Part shown: one piece after another, positions 1-7,578 of the stretch | Layout of the letters: every line of letters begins with the position of its first letter | Position numbering within the stretch: position 1 is the first letter of the stretch | Position numbers and translations under genes: made by a program | Notes under the pieces: model-generated | What the model was told of the DNA's origin: nothing | What the model saw: only the letters and a program-made list of their open reading frames with translations | The model's database searches: none | Assembly (NCBI GenBank): GCA_035267815.1 | Contig: DATFLK010000003.1 | Span: forward strand, 1-12,810 | Origin: DATFLK01 sp035267815 | GTDB lineage: Bacteria; Pseudomonadota; Zetaproteobacteria; Mariprofundales; Mariprofundaceae | Direction of reading: 5' to 3' | DNA length: 12,810 bases

Positions 1-613
1 CATCGGCAAATCGCATCTGACGTACCACGTCGCAGAGTGGAGAAAAATCGTTGGAACCGAGCACCATTCCGCCATATGCGCCGCCCCAAGGCTTGTTGGC
101 ATAGAACGAGGTGACCGCCATGTCGCCATAGCCACCCACTGTCCTGCCGTCATAGGAACCACCGACCGCTTGGGCCACATCCTCGATGACAGTGCAGGGC
201 CATTCGGCCGACACCATGGGTTCGATCAGTCCGAACGGATGCACCAGTATCACAACATCCAGAGACGGGGCCAAGGCCATCGCCTTCTCCGCATCCAGCC
301 GAAGGTTCTCGCCGCAATCCATGCTGACCGGCTCGGCGCCCACACTAAAAACCGCATGCGCTAGCGCCCTGCAGGCATAGGCCGGAATGCCGACCCGGCT
401 GACCGCCTGCCTTGTCTTCAGGGCCTGCAACGCCAACATCAGAGCGCTGGTGCCGCTATCCACGGCTGCGGCTGCATCCATGGAGAAGCACCCGGCAACC
501 TCCAACTCCAATGCCTCGACCTGTTTGCCCGAGGCTGGATGACCGCTCTCCAAAACGGCACCGACGGCATGTTGGAACGCTTCTCCGAAGACGGGACGGG
601 AGTGCGGGATCAT
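1..613 (-). CDS. DegT/DnrJ/EryC1/StrS-family PLP-dependent aminotransferase (partial, C-terminus beyond left edge)
   Basis: I translated this gene by hand; 204 codons are visible and the frame stays open to the left edge. Members of this fold transfer an amino group, usually from glutamate, to a keto-sugar nucleotide, making amino sugars for surface glycans. The N-terminus MIPHSRPVFGE is the family's usual opening. SGT at residues 53-55 matches the cofactor phosphate-binding motif. IEDVAQAVGGSYDGRTVGG (143-161) carries the Asp (D145) and Gln (Q148) that contact the PLP ring. SFYANKPWGGAYGGM (169-183) places the PLP-linked lysine at K174. I chose the ATG at 613 because the family N-terminus begins there; a GTG at 640 in the same frame would add nine residues. 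No strong Shine-Dalgarno precedes the ATG. A 66-base gap separates it from the deacetylase upstream. The keto-sugar substrate cannot be assigned from this fragment. Confidence 0.9.
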   Translation of the reverse strand, partial: MIPHSRPVFGEAFQHAVGAVLESGHPASGKQVEALELEVAGCFSMDAAAAVDSGTSALMLALQALKTRQAVSRVGIPAYACRALAHAVFSVGAEPVSMDCGENLRLDAEKAMALAPSLDVVILVHPFGLIEPMVSAEWPCTVIEDVAQAVGGSYDGRTVGGYGDMAVTSFYANKPWGGAYGGMVLGSNDFSPLCDVVRQMRFAD

Positions 614-679
614 GCGCAAACTATATCCGGCAGGCGCCACAGAACGCCGCCCATCATACCCTGATCCGCCTTCGTCATC

Positions 680-1294
680 TTACAACTGGACACGGACCGG
701 CATGAAGGCCTCCGCGCTGTTAAGCCTCCCCTGAATGCCGCGAAAATGCGCCGTTGCCATTGCTATCTCGAGAATATCGAGACCCTGGATATTCGTGCGT
801 TCCACCTGCGAGGCATGCGCCTTGAGTGCCTCCGTCTTGCGTTCCATCATGTCACTGATATCCATAAACACCTTCGGATCAAAGTTGGTGCTGGTCGGTG
901 TCTCATAGGCCAGCACGCTGGGTACATAACGGGTGGCGGAGTGGGCCGCCCGGGCCAGCGCACGATGATCCTGGTGCGTATCCTCGTGATGGTTCACGAG
1001 GACGATCAGGGGCTGGAGCATCTCCACAAACCCGTCGATGCTCTGGATCAGTTTGTCGGCAACGGAGGGAAGATGAGTATCGTCGAAATCGCCCCAGTGC
1101 ACCTGCTTGATACCGAGGATCCGCGCAGCCTCCTCCTGCTCGGCACGCCGGACGGCCATATCCCCGCCGCGTCCGCCATCGGTGGCGACAAAAAGGTGCA
1201 CCTCGGCGCCGCGATCCACATAGGATGCCAGCGTGCCACCGCAGCCGATCTCGACGTCGTCCGGATGCGCCGCCAGAGCCAGAATTCTTTTCAT
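680..1294 (-). CDS. PIG-L/LmbE-family zinc-dependent N-deacetylase
   Basis: The 204-residue product belongs to the PIG-L/LmbE family, cytoplasmic zinc enzymes that remove an acetyl group from N-acetylglucosamine-type amino sugars or related conjugates. LAAHPDDVEIGCGG (residues 7-20) holds the metal ligands H10 and D13 and the catalytic Asp D12. HHEDTHQDHR (102-111) supplies the third zinc ligand, probably H110. The length is typical for bacterial members. The start at 1294 is well supported: a GGGAGGAG Shine-Dalgarno lies nine bases upstream, and the ATG overlaps the stop of the WbqC-family gene as ATGA (1291-1294). A longer in-frame reading from 1318 would add eight unsupported residues and ignore that site. 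It sits between a WbqC-family gene and a DegT aminotransferase. A role in unmasking an amino group on a glycan precursor is likely, but the substrate is inferred only from context. Confidence 0.93.
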   Translation of the reverse strand: MKRILALAAHPDDVEIGCGGTLASYVDRGAEVHLFVATDGGRGGDMAVRRAEQEEAARILGIKQVHWGDFDDTHLPSVADKLIQSIDGFVEMLQPLIVLVNHHEDTHQDHRALARAAHSATRYVPSVLAYETPTSTNFDPKVFMDISDMMERKTEALKAHASQVERTNIQGLDILEIAMATAHFRGIQGRLNSAEAFMPVRVQL

Positions 1295-1983
1295 CGACTC
1301 ACTCCTCCCATACTCCAAATCACCCGTGCGGCCTCAGGCCCCACATTGAATAGCAAATCTAGCACGCTCAGATAAGGGATAAACTCACCATGCAACTGCG
1401 GGTAGACGGGAGGCTCCACCCTCTGGAACCAGAGATCCACGCCATGTTCGGGGAAACAGCCCGTATCGAGATAGTGCCTTCCCTCCTGACCGGAAAGGTA
1501 GCCATCCCCGTCCAGTGCACGGGTCAGACGCACGAGTCGCATGCTCGGATCCTCTTCATCCACATCCATCTCGGACGACCTGTAGAGCGGCGCCCGGCAA
1601 CCCACGAAGCCTCCCAGCAATCTGATCAGCGCTGTATTCATATCGGCTAGGTTGGACCATGTCTGCTGCAGCAAGCGCAGGATTTCCGGCCAATAGGCAT
1701 CGAAATAGGGGGCCTTCGCATAGGCCTGCTCAATCGTGCCGCAGTGCTTGCGCGCCCATGAGGTATCGGCAATGGTCACCTCGACGATCCGCTGGGGGAA
1801 ACGGTAATGCACCGGCACCGTCAGCCAGCATGCCCCCTGTACGGTCTTGATCCGGTTACGGTTCTGCCACTCGTTCTTATGATACTGCACCGTATCGAGG
1901 ATCACGAAAGCGTCGCTCGTCATCCATTTATGGAAAAAGCCCGGCCAGGGCATGTAGTTGGGTTGATGGATGGTCACCAGCAT
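1291..1983 (-). CDS. WbqC-family protein
   Basis: The 230-residue product matches the WbqC-like family, found in O-antigen and other surface-glycan clusters; I know of no settled biochemical activity for it. Recognition rests on the N-terminal block IHQPNYMPWPGFFHKW (residues 5-20), the following FVILDTVQYHKNEWQNRNRIK region (26-46), and the later YLSGQEGRHYLD (162-173). All are family hallmarks, and the length is normal. It has no signal peptide or membrane segment, so it is probably cytoplasmic. The ATG at 1983 shares one base with the stop of the PHP gene (TGATG, 1981-1985). An AGGTGG Shine-Dalgarno-like stretch lies seven bases upstream. Its 3' end overlaps the deacetylase start, so translation of the three genes is probably coupled. 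Conserved His, Asp, Arg and Asn residues suggest an enzyme, perhaps one acting on the amino-sugar product of its neighbours; that is inference. Confidence 0.9.
   Translation of the reverse strand: MLVTIHQPNYMPWPGFFHKWMTSDAFVILDTVQYHKNEWQNRNRIKTVQGACWLTVPVHYRFPQRIVEVTIADTSWARKHCGTIEQAYAKAPYFDAYWPEILRLLQQTWSNLADMNTALIRLLGGFVGCRAPLYRSSEMDVDEEDPSMRLVRLTRALDGDGYLSGQEGRHYLDTGCFPEHGVDLWFQRVEPPVYPQLHGEFIPYLSVLDLLFNVGPEAARVIWSMGGVSR
1302..1309 (-). promoter_or_regulatory. Ribosome binding site of the PIG-L deacetylase gene
   Basis: On the minus strand this reads GGGAGGAG, with its GGAGG core nine bases before the ATG at 1294. It lies inside the last codons of the WbqC-family gene and fixes the deacetylase start at 1294 rather than 1318. 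Confidence 0.85.
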
Positions 1984-3377
1984 CAGCCCGCCACCTGCAC
2001 CAGAAAGGGGTTGGCGACCATCCGCACCCCGCCCTGTGCCGGAATGCGGAGACGAATGACATGAGGGCCCGGCGCCAGCTGCAAAACCTCCTGCCGTGGC
2101 ATGCCGGGGCGAAGCTGCAACCGCGCTGCCACCTTTCCGTCCATGATAATCTCCGTCATCAGCGGCCGCACACGAGACGGCGTTTCAGGCTTCCTCATCT
2201 CATCGATGCCGACATGAAGCGTCACTTGAGATGTCACCCTAGCCTCGTCGCCGGGCAGCAGGTGCTTGCCTTGCATATCGCCGAGATAGAGCTCCGTGAC
2301 GTGAAGATTGCGATCCTTGGGGAGCCCCCAGTTCACCGTATGTCCGGCCCGCATCGCGGCCAATATCGCAGCCGGGCTCCGCTTGGCGGCCCATACATCC
2401 ATCGGGAAGTTGCCCAGATACTCCTTCGCCTGACCCTGCTTGTGGAAATCGCCCGCCGATACCGCCCATATCGGACGGGCATGAATGCCGATCATGTAAT
2501 CGGCCAGATAACCGTCCCACAGCCCGCCAGGAACGGTATTGCTGTCGGTATCGCCATAGACGGCGGCAAAAGCATCCGCTGTGGGATCTGTAAAGACCCG
2601 TCGACTATAGGGCGGCGTATCGAGCTGCACCCCCATGGGACCCGAACGGACCCCGGAGCGCGTCCCCGGGTAGGCCCAAATTGCAAACAGCCCCTGTTGA
2701 TGCGCCGCCTTGATAAAATCGGCATTAGCATCCACCGCAGGACGGAGCAGAAGTGTCGCCAGAAAAGCAATGAAGGAGACGATCAACAGTAGAGCCACCC
2801 CGCGCTTGCGGCGCCTGAACAAGAATACCGTCACGGCAAAGACGAGAAGGGTCCAGAAGACGACCGACAGGGACAAGTCGCCACGGGCATGCTTCAGCGT
2901 ATAGCTGGGAAGCGACTCGATCTGGTCGGGGCGCTCCTCCCCCAGCGTGATGAACATGCGCTCGGCGTGATGCAGAGTCAGGTTTCTGAACGGAATGCCG
3001 GTCCACTCATAGCCGGCGATCGACTCGGTGCCGGCAAAAAGTACCATCTCGGGGTGAGCCTGACGTATCCGTTCCAGGTCAGCAAAGAAAGAGGTAAGAC
3101 CGGTCGTATACAACGAGCGGTAGTCCTTCGTATATCCAAGAATATTCGGCACTGGTTCGATCCCGAAACGGATCCCCTTCCTGCCATGGTCGGTGAACGC
3201 CATAGCTTGGATACCACGCGCCTTCGCCATGCCCACCAACGCGTCCATATCATGCGCGCCATCGGAGTGAGTGGTGCGCACATCGATCAGCGTACGAATC
3301 GGACCGTCCGCTTCCGCGGCCTGCGCCGAAACGGACACACAGGCGAACAGCAACCCGATGACCAGCCATCTATGCAC
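1983..3377 (-). CDS. Extracytoplasmic PHP-fold protein with internal membrane hairpin and altered metal site
   Basis: The 464-residue product has a Sec signal peptide or N-terminal anchor: a hydrophobic stretch at residues 4-16 and a possible cleavage after SAQA (17-20). A PHP-type metal-dependent phosphoesterase fold follows. Its landmarks are THSDGAHD (36-43), AFTDHG (60-65), AGTES (115-119) and SAGDFHK (307-313). Two hydrophobic segments, about 171-187 and 193-211, are joined by RRRKR (188-192). By the positive-inside rule this is a hairpin whose turn faces the cytoplasm, leaving both halves of the PHP fold in the periplasm. Residues from about 345 onward look like a beta-rich C-terminal domain. 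The usual HxH before the SDG motif is D32-x-R34, and an expected His is Y236, so the metal site may be altered or dead. The start is GTG at 3377, with a perfect AGGAGGTGA site and an 8-base overlap with the upstream glycosyltransferase. Its role is unknown. Confidence 0.82.
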   Translation of the reverse strand: MHRWLVIGLLFACVSVSAQAAEADGPIRTLIDVRTTHSDGAHDMDALVGMAKARGIQAMAFTDHGRKGIRFGIEPVPNILGYTKDYRSLYTTGLTSFFADLERIRQAHPEMVLFAGTESIAGYEWTGIPFRNLTLHHAERMFITLGEERPDQIESLPSYTLKHARGDLSLSVVFWTLLVFAVTVFLFRRRKRGVALLLIVSFIAFLATLLLRPAVDANADFIKAAHQQGLFAIWAYPGTRSGVRSGPMGVQLDTPPYSRRVFTDPTADAFAAVYGDTDSNTVPGGLWDGYLADYMIGIHARPIWAVSAGDFHKQGQAKEYLGNFPMDVWAAKRSPAAILAAMRAGHTVNWGLPKDRNLHVTELYLGDMQGKHLLPGDEARVTSQVTLHVGIDEMRKPETPSRVRPLMTEIIMDGKVAARLQLRPGMPRQEVLQLAPGPHVIRLRIPAQGGVRMVANPFLVQVAG

Positions 3378-4509
3378 CGTGCATCACCTCCTCGTAAAGT
3401 TCCGACAGTTTCTCCGTCATCACCTCCAGCGAATAGCATTCAGCCCTTTTCCGGGCCGCTACCTGCACCGATTCGGGCCAACGCGACATCACCGCGTCGG
3501 CTACCATGTCGGAATCTTCCGCATCCACGATCCTGCCCACAGACGGATCCACCAGTTCGCCAAGACCGCACACACCCGAAACCACACAGGGCAAGCCTAC
3601 CGCCATCGCTTCCACAACCACCCTGCCCATCCCCTCGTTGCGCGACAACAGAACAAAGCAGCGGCTGTTCACAAGAAAAGGGACCGGGTTCTGCCAACCG
3701 GCGAAATGAACCTGCCTCTCCACACCATGCTCATGACAGAGCTCCCCCAGCCGCACCCGCTCCGGGCCGTCACCGACAATCGCCAGACGGGCCTCGGGTT
3801 CGATCGCCACCACCCGCTTCCAGGCACGAATTAGCCGGTCCATGCCCTTGACCTCCACCAGCCGTCCCACGCTGACCGCAGTCCATTCGGGCTCGTCTTC
3901 GCCATGCTGCTGCCGCCACGACGCCGATTGCGCGGCGATGGCTGCCACATCGACACCACTCGGAATCACATGCCACTGGGAGAGCTCCCCGATGCGAAGG
4001 CGAAGATGGTCATCGCGCTCGGCTCCGGTCAATGCCACGAGGGCATGCGTCCGCCTGGCCAGCCAGCGTTCGATGCCGGCAAAGAGTCGAGTTTTCAGAG
4101 AGCCGAAATAGCCGTGGAAGATATGGCCGTGCGGGGTATGCACCACGGCCTTCACGCGCCCAAACGCGACCCATCGGCCCAATGCCCCCGCCTTGGAGGT
4201 GTGGGTATGCACCAGATCGAAGCCTCGTTGCCCGATCAATCCGGCGATCTGACGGCAAGCCCGCCAGTCGGACAGACCCGGCTGCCGATGCAGCGCATCG
4301 AGCACATATGTCTTGCCTCCGGCGGCACGAAAGTGGTCGAGGTTCTGCATCACCCGTGTCCGTTCATCTTCGGACATATCGCTGCTGACATCAGGACCGT
4401 AGGCAAGGCAGACCTGATACCCTGCTTCGGCTTGGTGAGTGGCACAGAGAAGCGTGTTGACCGCCGACCCACCGCCATCCATGCGGGTAATCAGATGCAG
4501 TACCCTCAT
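3370..4509 (-). CDS. GT4-family (GT-B fold) glycosyltransferase
   Basis: The 379-residue product is a full-length GT-B glycosyltransferase of family 4. These enzymes are usually retaining and move a sugar from a nucleotide donor to a growing glycan at the inner membrane's cytoplasmic face. The N-terminal domain opens with MRVLHLITRMDGGGSA, the glycine-rich acceptor-side loop, and contains VHTHTSKAGALGR (100-112) and HTPHGHIFHGYFG (124-136). The C-terminal donor domain contains VSVGRLVEVKGMDRLI (212-227), IVGDGPE (244-250) and the EX7E motif at E292 and E300 in NEGMGRVVVEAMA. No signal peptide or long membrane segment is visible. The ATG at 4509 overlaps the stop of the preceding glycosyltransferase as ATGA (4506-4509), and its own end overlaps the PHP gene by eight bases. 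Donor and acceptor cannot be deduced. Confidence 0.95.
   Translation of the reverse strand: MRVLHLITRMDGGGSAVNTLLCATHQAEAGYQVCLAYGPDVSSDMSEDERTRVMQNLDHFRAAGGKTYVLDALHRQPGLSDWRACRQIAGLIGQRGFDLVHTHTSKAGALGRWVAFGRVKAVVHTPHGHIFHGYFGSLKTRLFAGIERWLARRTHALVALTGAERDDHLRLRIGELSQWHVIPSGVDVAAIAAQSASWRQQHGEDEPEWTAVSVGRLVEVKGMDRLIRAWKRVVAIEPEARLAIVGDGPERVRLGELCHEHGVERQVHFAGWQNPVPFLVNSRCFVLLSRNEGMGRVVVEAMAVGLPCVVSGVCGLGELVDPSVGRIVDAEDSDMVADAVMSRWPESVQVAARKRAECYSLEVMTEKLSELYEEVMHGA
3384..3392 (-). promoter_or_regulatory. Perfect Shine-Dalgarno for the GTG-started PHP gene
   Basis: On the minus strand this reads AGGAGGTGA, fully complementary to the usual 16S rRNA 3' end. The AGGAGG core lies nine bases before the GTG at 3377. 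It is embedded in the last codons of the upstream glycosyltransferase. An ATG at 3384 lies within it but reads only four codons to the glycosyltransferase stop, so the GTG is the real start. Confidence 0.85.
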
Positions 4510-5678
4510 CTCAATACGCTCTTCAGCTGGCGAATCAGCGCCTCGTCATGGGATGCCCAGCCAAAATGTTCAGCGACATGGCGGCGAAGCCCTTCCTGAC
4601 GCGCAGCATGCTGCACTTCGTTGCATAGCAGATCGGTCGTAGCCTCTGCCATCGCTTCTGGAGAGATATCGGCGGCCAAACGGTTATACGGACTGGATGC
4701 CACCACCTCCGGATTGGCGCCCACCGGCGTAGCCACGACCGGCAACCCGCAGGCATTAGCTTCCGGCGTCACCAGACCAAATCCCTCCAGTGAGCGCGTG
4801 GGAAGCATGAAGAGATCCGCCGCCTGCATGCGCCAGACCACCTCTTCCTCCTCGAGATAGCCTGCAAATTCGATCCGGTTGGCCACGCCGAGATCAGTCG
4901 CCAACACCTGCAGGGACGGCATCAGCGGGCCAGTGCCAACAATGCACCAGCGCAGACCCGGAAAGTCGTAGCGAAGCATGGCCGCCGACTGAACCAGCAT
5001 GTCCACGCCCGTTCGCGGCACTAGATTGCGCAACGTGATCACCACCGGGCCCTCCCAGCCCAGCGCCATGCGCGCATCCCGGCGCGCTTCGGCATGCATC
5101 GGGGACGGCATTTGCACAGCGCCGGGTGCAATCGCCACCCGTCCACGATCGATATCGAAGGTCGACTCCAGTCGTTGCTGCATATAACGGCTTAACACCA
5201 GCATGGAGGAGGCGGTGCGATAGACACGACGCTCAAGACGCCGCATAGCCGTTGCCGTCAACCGGTGCCGCATGCTCCAATCCAGCCCGTGCCGCGTGGC
5301 ATACTCCTCATGAGCAAACGAGTGGCAGACCTGAAGCCTAGGAAGCCCGCAACCGGCCCGTTGCAGGGCCCAAATCGTAAAAGGCTGTTCGGCCACGACC
5401 ACATCGAATCGATCACGGTAATGCCGCCACCACGCTTTGGCACCGCGTGCCAGCTGGCGCAGTCCCGCCATGCCGCGTGTCCCGTCAAACGACAGACGGT
5501 GTTCGACCACACCATCCCCGAGATCGTACCGCTCTGCCGCGTCCGGATGCGGCTGACGCGTCAGCAGGGTCAGCTCATATCCGGCCGCGCGGATGGCGCG
5601 CACATGATTCACCAGCATCCGCTCGGCACCACCGTGCACCGTCTCAGCGGAGACATCCGCCACCAGCAATACCCTCAT
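4506..5678 (-). CDS. GT4-family (GT-B fold) glycosyltransferase
   Basis: The 390-residue product is a second GT4-type glycosyltransferase. The N-terminal domain begins MRVLLVADVSAETVHGGAER, with the glycine pair that shapes the acceptor side. The donor domain holds TLRNLVPRTGVDMLV (215-229), IVGTGP (246-251), the FAGYLEEEEV loop (271-280) and the EX7E motif at E298 and E306 in EGFGLVTPEANACGLPVV. I take the ATG at 5678, which overlaps the amidotransferase stop as ATGA (5675-5678), the arrangement used at other junctions here. A TTG at 5690 would add four residues and overlap the upstream gene by 16 bases. No convincing Shine-Dalgarno precedes either start, so translation probably depends on ribosomes arriving from the amidotransferase gene. 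Sugar specificity cannot be read from the sequence. Confidence 0.94.
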   Translation of the reverse strand: MRVLLVADVSAETVHGGAERMLVNHVRAIRAAGYELTLLTRQPHPDAAERYDLGDGVVEHRLSFDGTRGMAGLRQLARGAKAWWRHYRDRFDVVVAEQPFTIWALQRAGCGLPRLQVCHSFAHEEYATRHGLDWSMRHRLTATAMRRLERRVYRTASSMLVLSRYMQQRLESTFDIDRGRVAIAPGAVQMPSPMHAEARRDARMALGWEGPVVITLRNLVPRTGVDMLVQSAAMLRYDFPGLRWCIVGTGPLMPSLQVLATDLGVANRIEFAGYLEEEEVVWRMQAADLFMLPTRSLEGFGLVTPEANACGLPVVATPVGANPEVVASSPYNRLAADISPEAMAEATTDLLCNEVQHAARQEGLRRHVAEHFGWASHDEALIRQLKSVLR

Positions 5679-7549
5679 GAGAAGTGCCAATCACGTTGCT
5701 GCATCCATGTATCCAGAAGTAGCAACCCCCACAGAAGGTCCGAACAGTCCTCTCCCGCCCGATGCCTATGCCATACCTTCTCGACGTACTCTCTTCGCAC
5801 CAGTCCACCCAGAGGATTGCCCGACGCCAACCGCGCTATCTCGCCGGCCAGCGGACCGCGCAGCCAGTGTTTCATCGGCGCCATGAAGCCCTGTTTCGGT
5901 CGATCGACAGCGGAGACGGGAAGCCGTTTCCTAGCGACCTCCTTGAGCAGTATCTTCAGCCCCTCTCGCCAAGGCGGTCCTGAGACTTTCCTGCCAGGAT
6001 CGAGGCTCAGAGCGAACGACAGCAGGCGCGTATCCAGAAAGGGCGACCTAAGCTCCAGCGCATGGGCCATACTCATACGGTCCCCCACCACCAGCAGGTC
6101 ATCCGGAAGATAGGTGAGCATATCGTAGGCCATGGCGCCATTCACCGGACCATAATTGTCCAGAAGCCCCGCAAGGCCGCCATACATCTCCGATGCCGAG
6201 CTCCAACTTCCCTCCGGCTGCGCCACAAAGGGCCGGGTGAACATCTCATCCCAATCCGACTGCGCCGACGCGGTCCACGCCATATAGGCCTCGTGAGCCG
6301 GAACATCGAGCCCCTCCAAAAAACGCCGCGCCCGTCCCCTGAGGTTGCGGTGCCCCGCCCCCTCGCCACACAACCGCATCAGGGATAGCAGCGCATGCCG
6401 GCCGGGCATGCGCTGCATACGGCCATGCCAGGCCATACCCAGATAACGCGGATACCCGCCGAACAGCTCGTCGCCACCCACGCCCGAAAGCGCCACATCG
6501 ACATATGGCTTCGCCTCCTTGGCGATCAGATAGGTCGGGAGGGCAGCGGCATTCGTAACCGGAAGATCGAAACCGGCGGCAAGCCCGTGCAGTGAGGCAT
6601 GTGCATCGGCCTCCACCTCCAGCACCGCATGCTCGCTGCCGATATGCTCCGCCACCTGTCGGGCATAACCGCTCTCGTCGTAATCGGCACCGGCATCCGA
6701 GAAACGTACCGAGAAGGTATGCAGCCGACCGGGAAGCTGCCGGGCCAGCGACTCAGCCACCAGCGATGAATCAATACCACCGGAGAGGAAGACACCGAGT
6801 GGCTTGTCCGATACGGCCCGAAGAAGAAAGACATCATCCAGCAGCTTCTCCAGCGTCGCCCGGACCCCATCCGTCTCATGCTCTTCATCTGGATCGGGAA
6901 GGAAAAAATAGCGGCGCAGTGTCAGCGGCGCACCATCGATCGACACGGCATAACAACCGGGTGGAAGTTGCCGGACCTCGCGGTACATGGTGCGTGGCGC
7001 CTCGGTACGCATACGACAGAGCACATCGTGTACTGCATGGATATCTGGTGTCAGCGACCATTCGCCATGTTCAAAGGCCGAAAGCGTCGAGGCCAGTCCA
7101 ATCCGCCCACCCTGCTCGCAGACGAACAGCGGCTTCTCGCCCAGAGGGTCGCGTGCCGTAATCAGCGTACGTGTACGACAATCCCACAACACGATGGCAA
7201 ACATGCCGTTGAGCAGGGAGAACATCCCCATACCGAAGCGACGGTAGAGATGCGGCAGAACCTCGGTATCCGTATCCGAAGAGAAGGTAATGCCGTCGGC
7301 TTCGAGCTGTGCCCGCAATGCCTTGTAGTTGTAGATGCAGCCGTTGAATACCACCACGACATCATCCACAACCATCGGTTGACGACCGCGTTCGTCCGGA
7401 CCAATGATGGAGAGGCGGTGATGCACAGCCGAAAAGCCATCCGTCTGCATCCGCCCGTCGTCGTCGGGCCCACGCCCCGCCACGGCATCGCCCATGCGGG
7501 TCAGCTCTTCGGACGAAGAGCGTCCAGCTATCGCAACGAAACCGCACAT
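5675..7549 (-). CDS. Asparagine-synthetase-like glutamine amidotransferase (AsnB family)
   Basis: The 624-residue product has the two-domain AsnB layout. An N-terminal class II glutaminase begins at Cys2 (MCGFVAIAG), the nucleophile exposed when Met1 is removed. It continues with GRGPDDDG (25-32), HHRLSI (43-48) and SDTDTEV (91-97). A C-terminal synthetase domain has the ATP-binding PP-loop SGGIDSS (256-262) and SGVGGDELFGGYPR further on. The class makes ammonia from glutamine and uses ATP to form an amide on a carboxylate. The usual NGEIYN motif reads NGCIYN (69-74), replacing a Glu I recall as contacting glutamine in AsnB; to my recollection the same Cys occurs in N-acetylglutaminylglutamine amidotransferases. 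The partner gene of that osmolyte pathway is absent. In glycan clusters such proteins can amidate uronic acids, which fits its place 29 bases after ugd. No clear Shine-Dalgarno precedes the ATG. The substrate is inferred. Confidence 0.93.
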   Translation of the reverse strand: MCGFVAIAGRSSSEELTRMGDAVAGRGPDDDGRMQTDGFSAVHHRLSIIGPDERGRQPMVVDDVVVVFNGCIYNYKALRAQLEADGITFSSDTDTEVLPHLYRRFGMGMFSLLNGMFAIVLWDCRTRTLITARDPLGEKPLFVCEQGGRIGLASTLSAFEHGEWSLTPDIHAVHDVLCRMRTEAPRTMYREVRQLPPGCYAVSIDGAPLTLRRYFFLPDPDEEHETDGVRATLEKLLDDVFLLRAVSDKPLGVFLSGGIDSSLVAESLARQLPGRLHTFSVRFSDAGADYDESGYARQVAEHIGSEHAVLEVEADAHASLHGLAAGFDLPVTNAAALPTYLIAKEAKPYVDVALSGVGGDELFGGYPRYLGMAWHGRMQRMPGRHALLSLMRLCGEGAGHRNLRGRARRFLEGLDVPAHEAYMAWTASAQSDWDEMFTRPFVAQPEGSWSSASEMYGGLAGLLDNYGPVNGAMAYDMLTYLPDDLLVVGDRMSMAHALELRSPFLDTRLLSFALSLDPGRKVSGPPWREGLKILLKEVARKRLPVSAVDRPKQGFMAPMKHWLRGPLAGEIARLASGNPLGGLVRREYVEKVWHRHRAGEDCSDLLWGLLLLDTWMQQRDWHFS

Positions 7550-7578
7550 CGCGTCAGATCGTCACGAACGGCGAAGGC

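Noticed and set aside
616..678. A 22-codon open frame (ATG at 678) between the deacetylase and aminotransferase genes
   Set aside because: It is short, has no recognisable content and ends at a TGA (610-612) overlapping the aminotransferase ATG. Coupling through a leader peptide is conceivable, but nothing supports translation.
746..1375. Plus-strand open frame of 209 codons
   Set aside because: It is antisense to the PIG-L deacetylase and the end of the WbqC gene, with no recognisable domain.
2889..3851. A 320-codon plus-strand open frame
   Set aside because: It runs antisense across the PHP gene and the adjoining glycosyltransferase, both well supported. Its C-terminal half is low-complexity Pro/Ser/Arg sequence with no motif.
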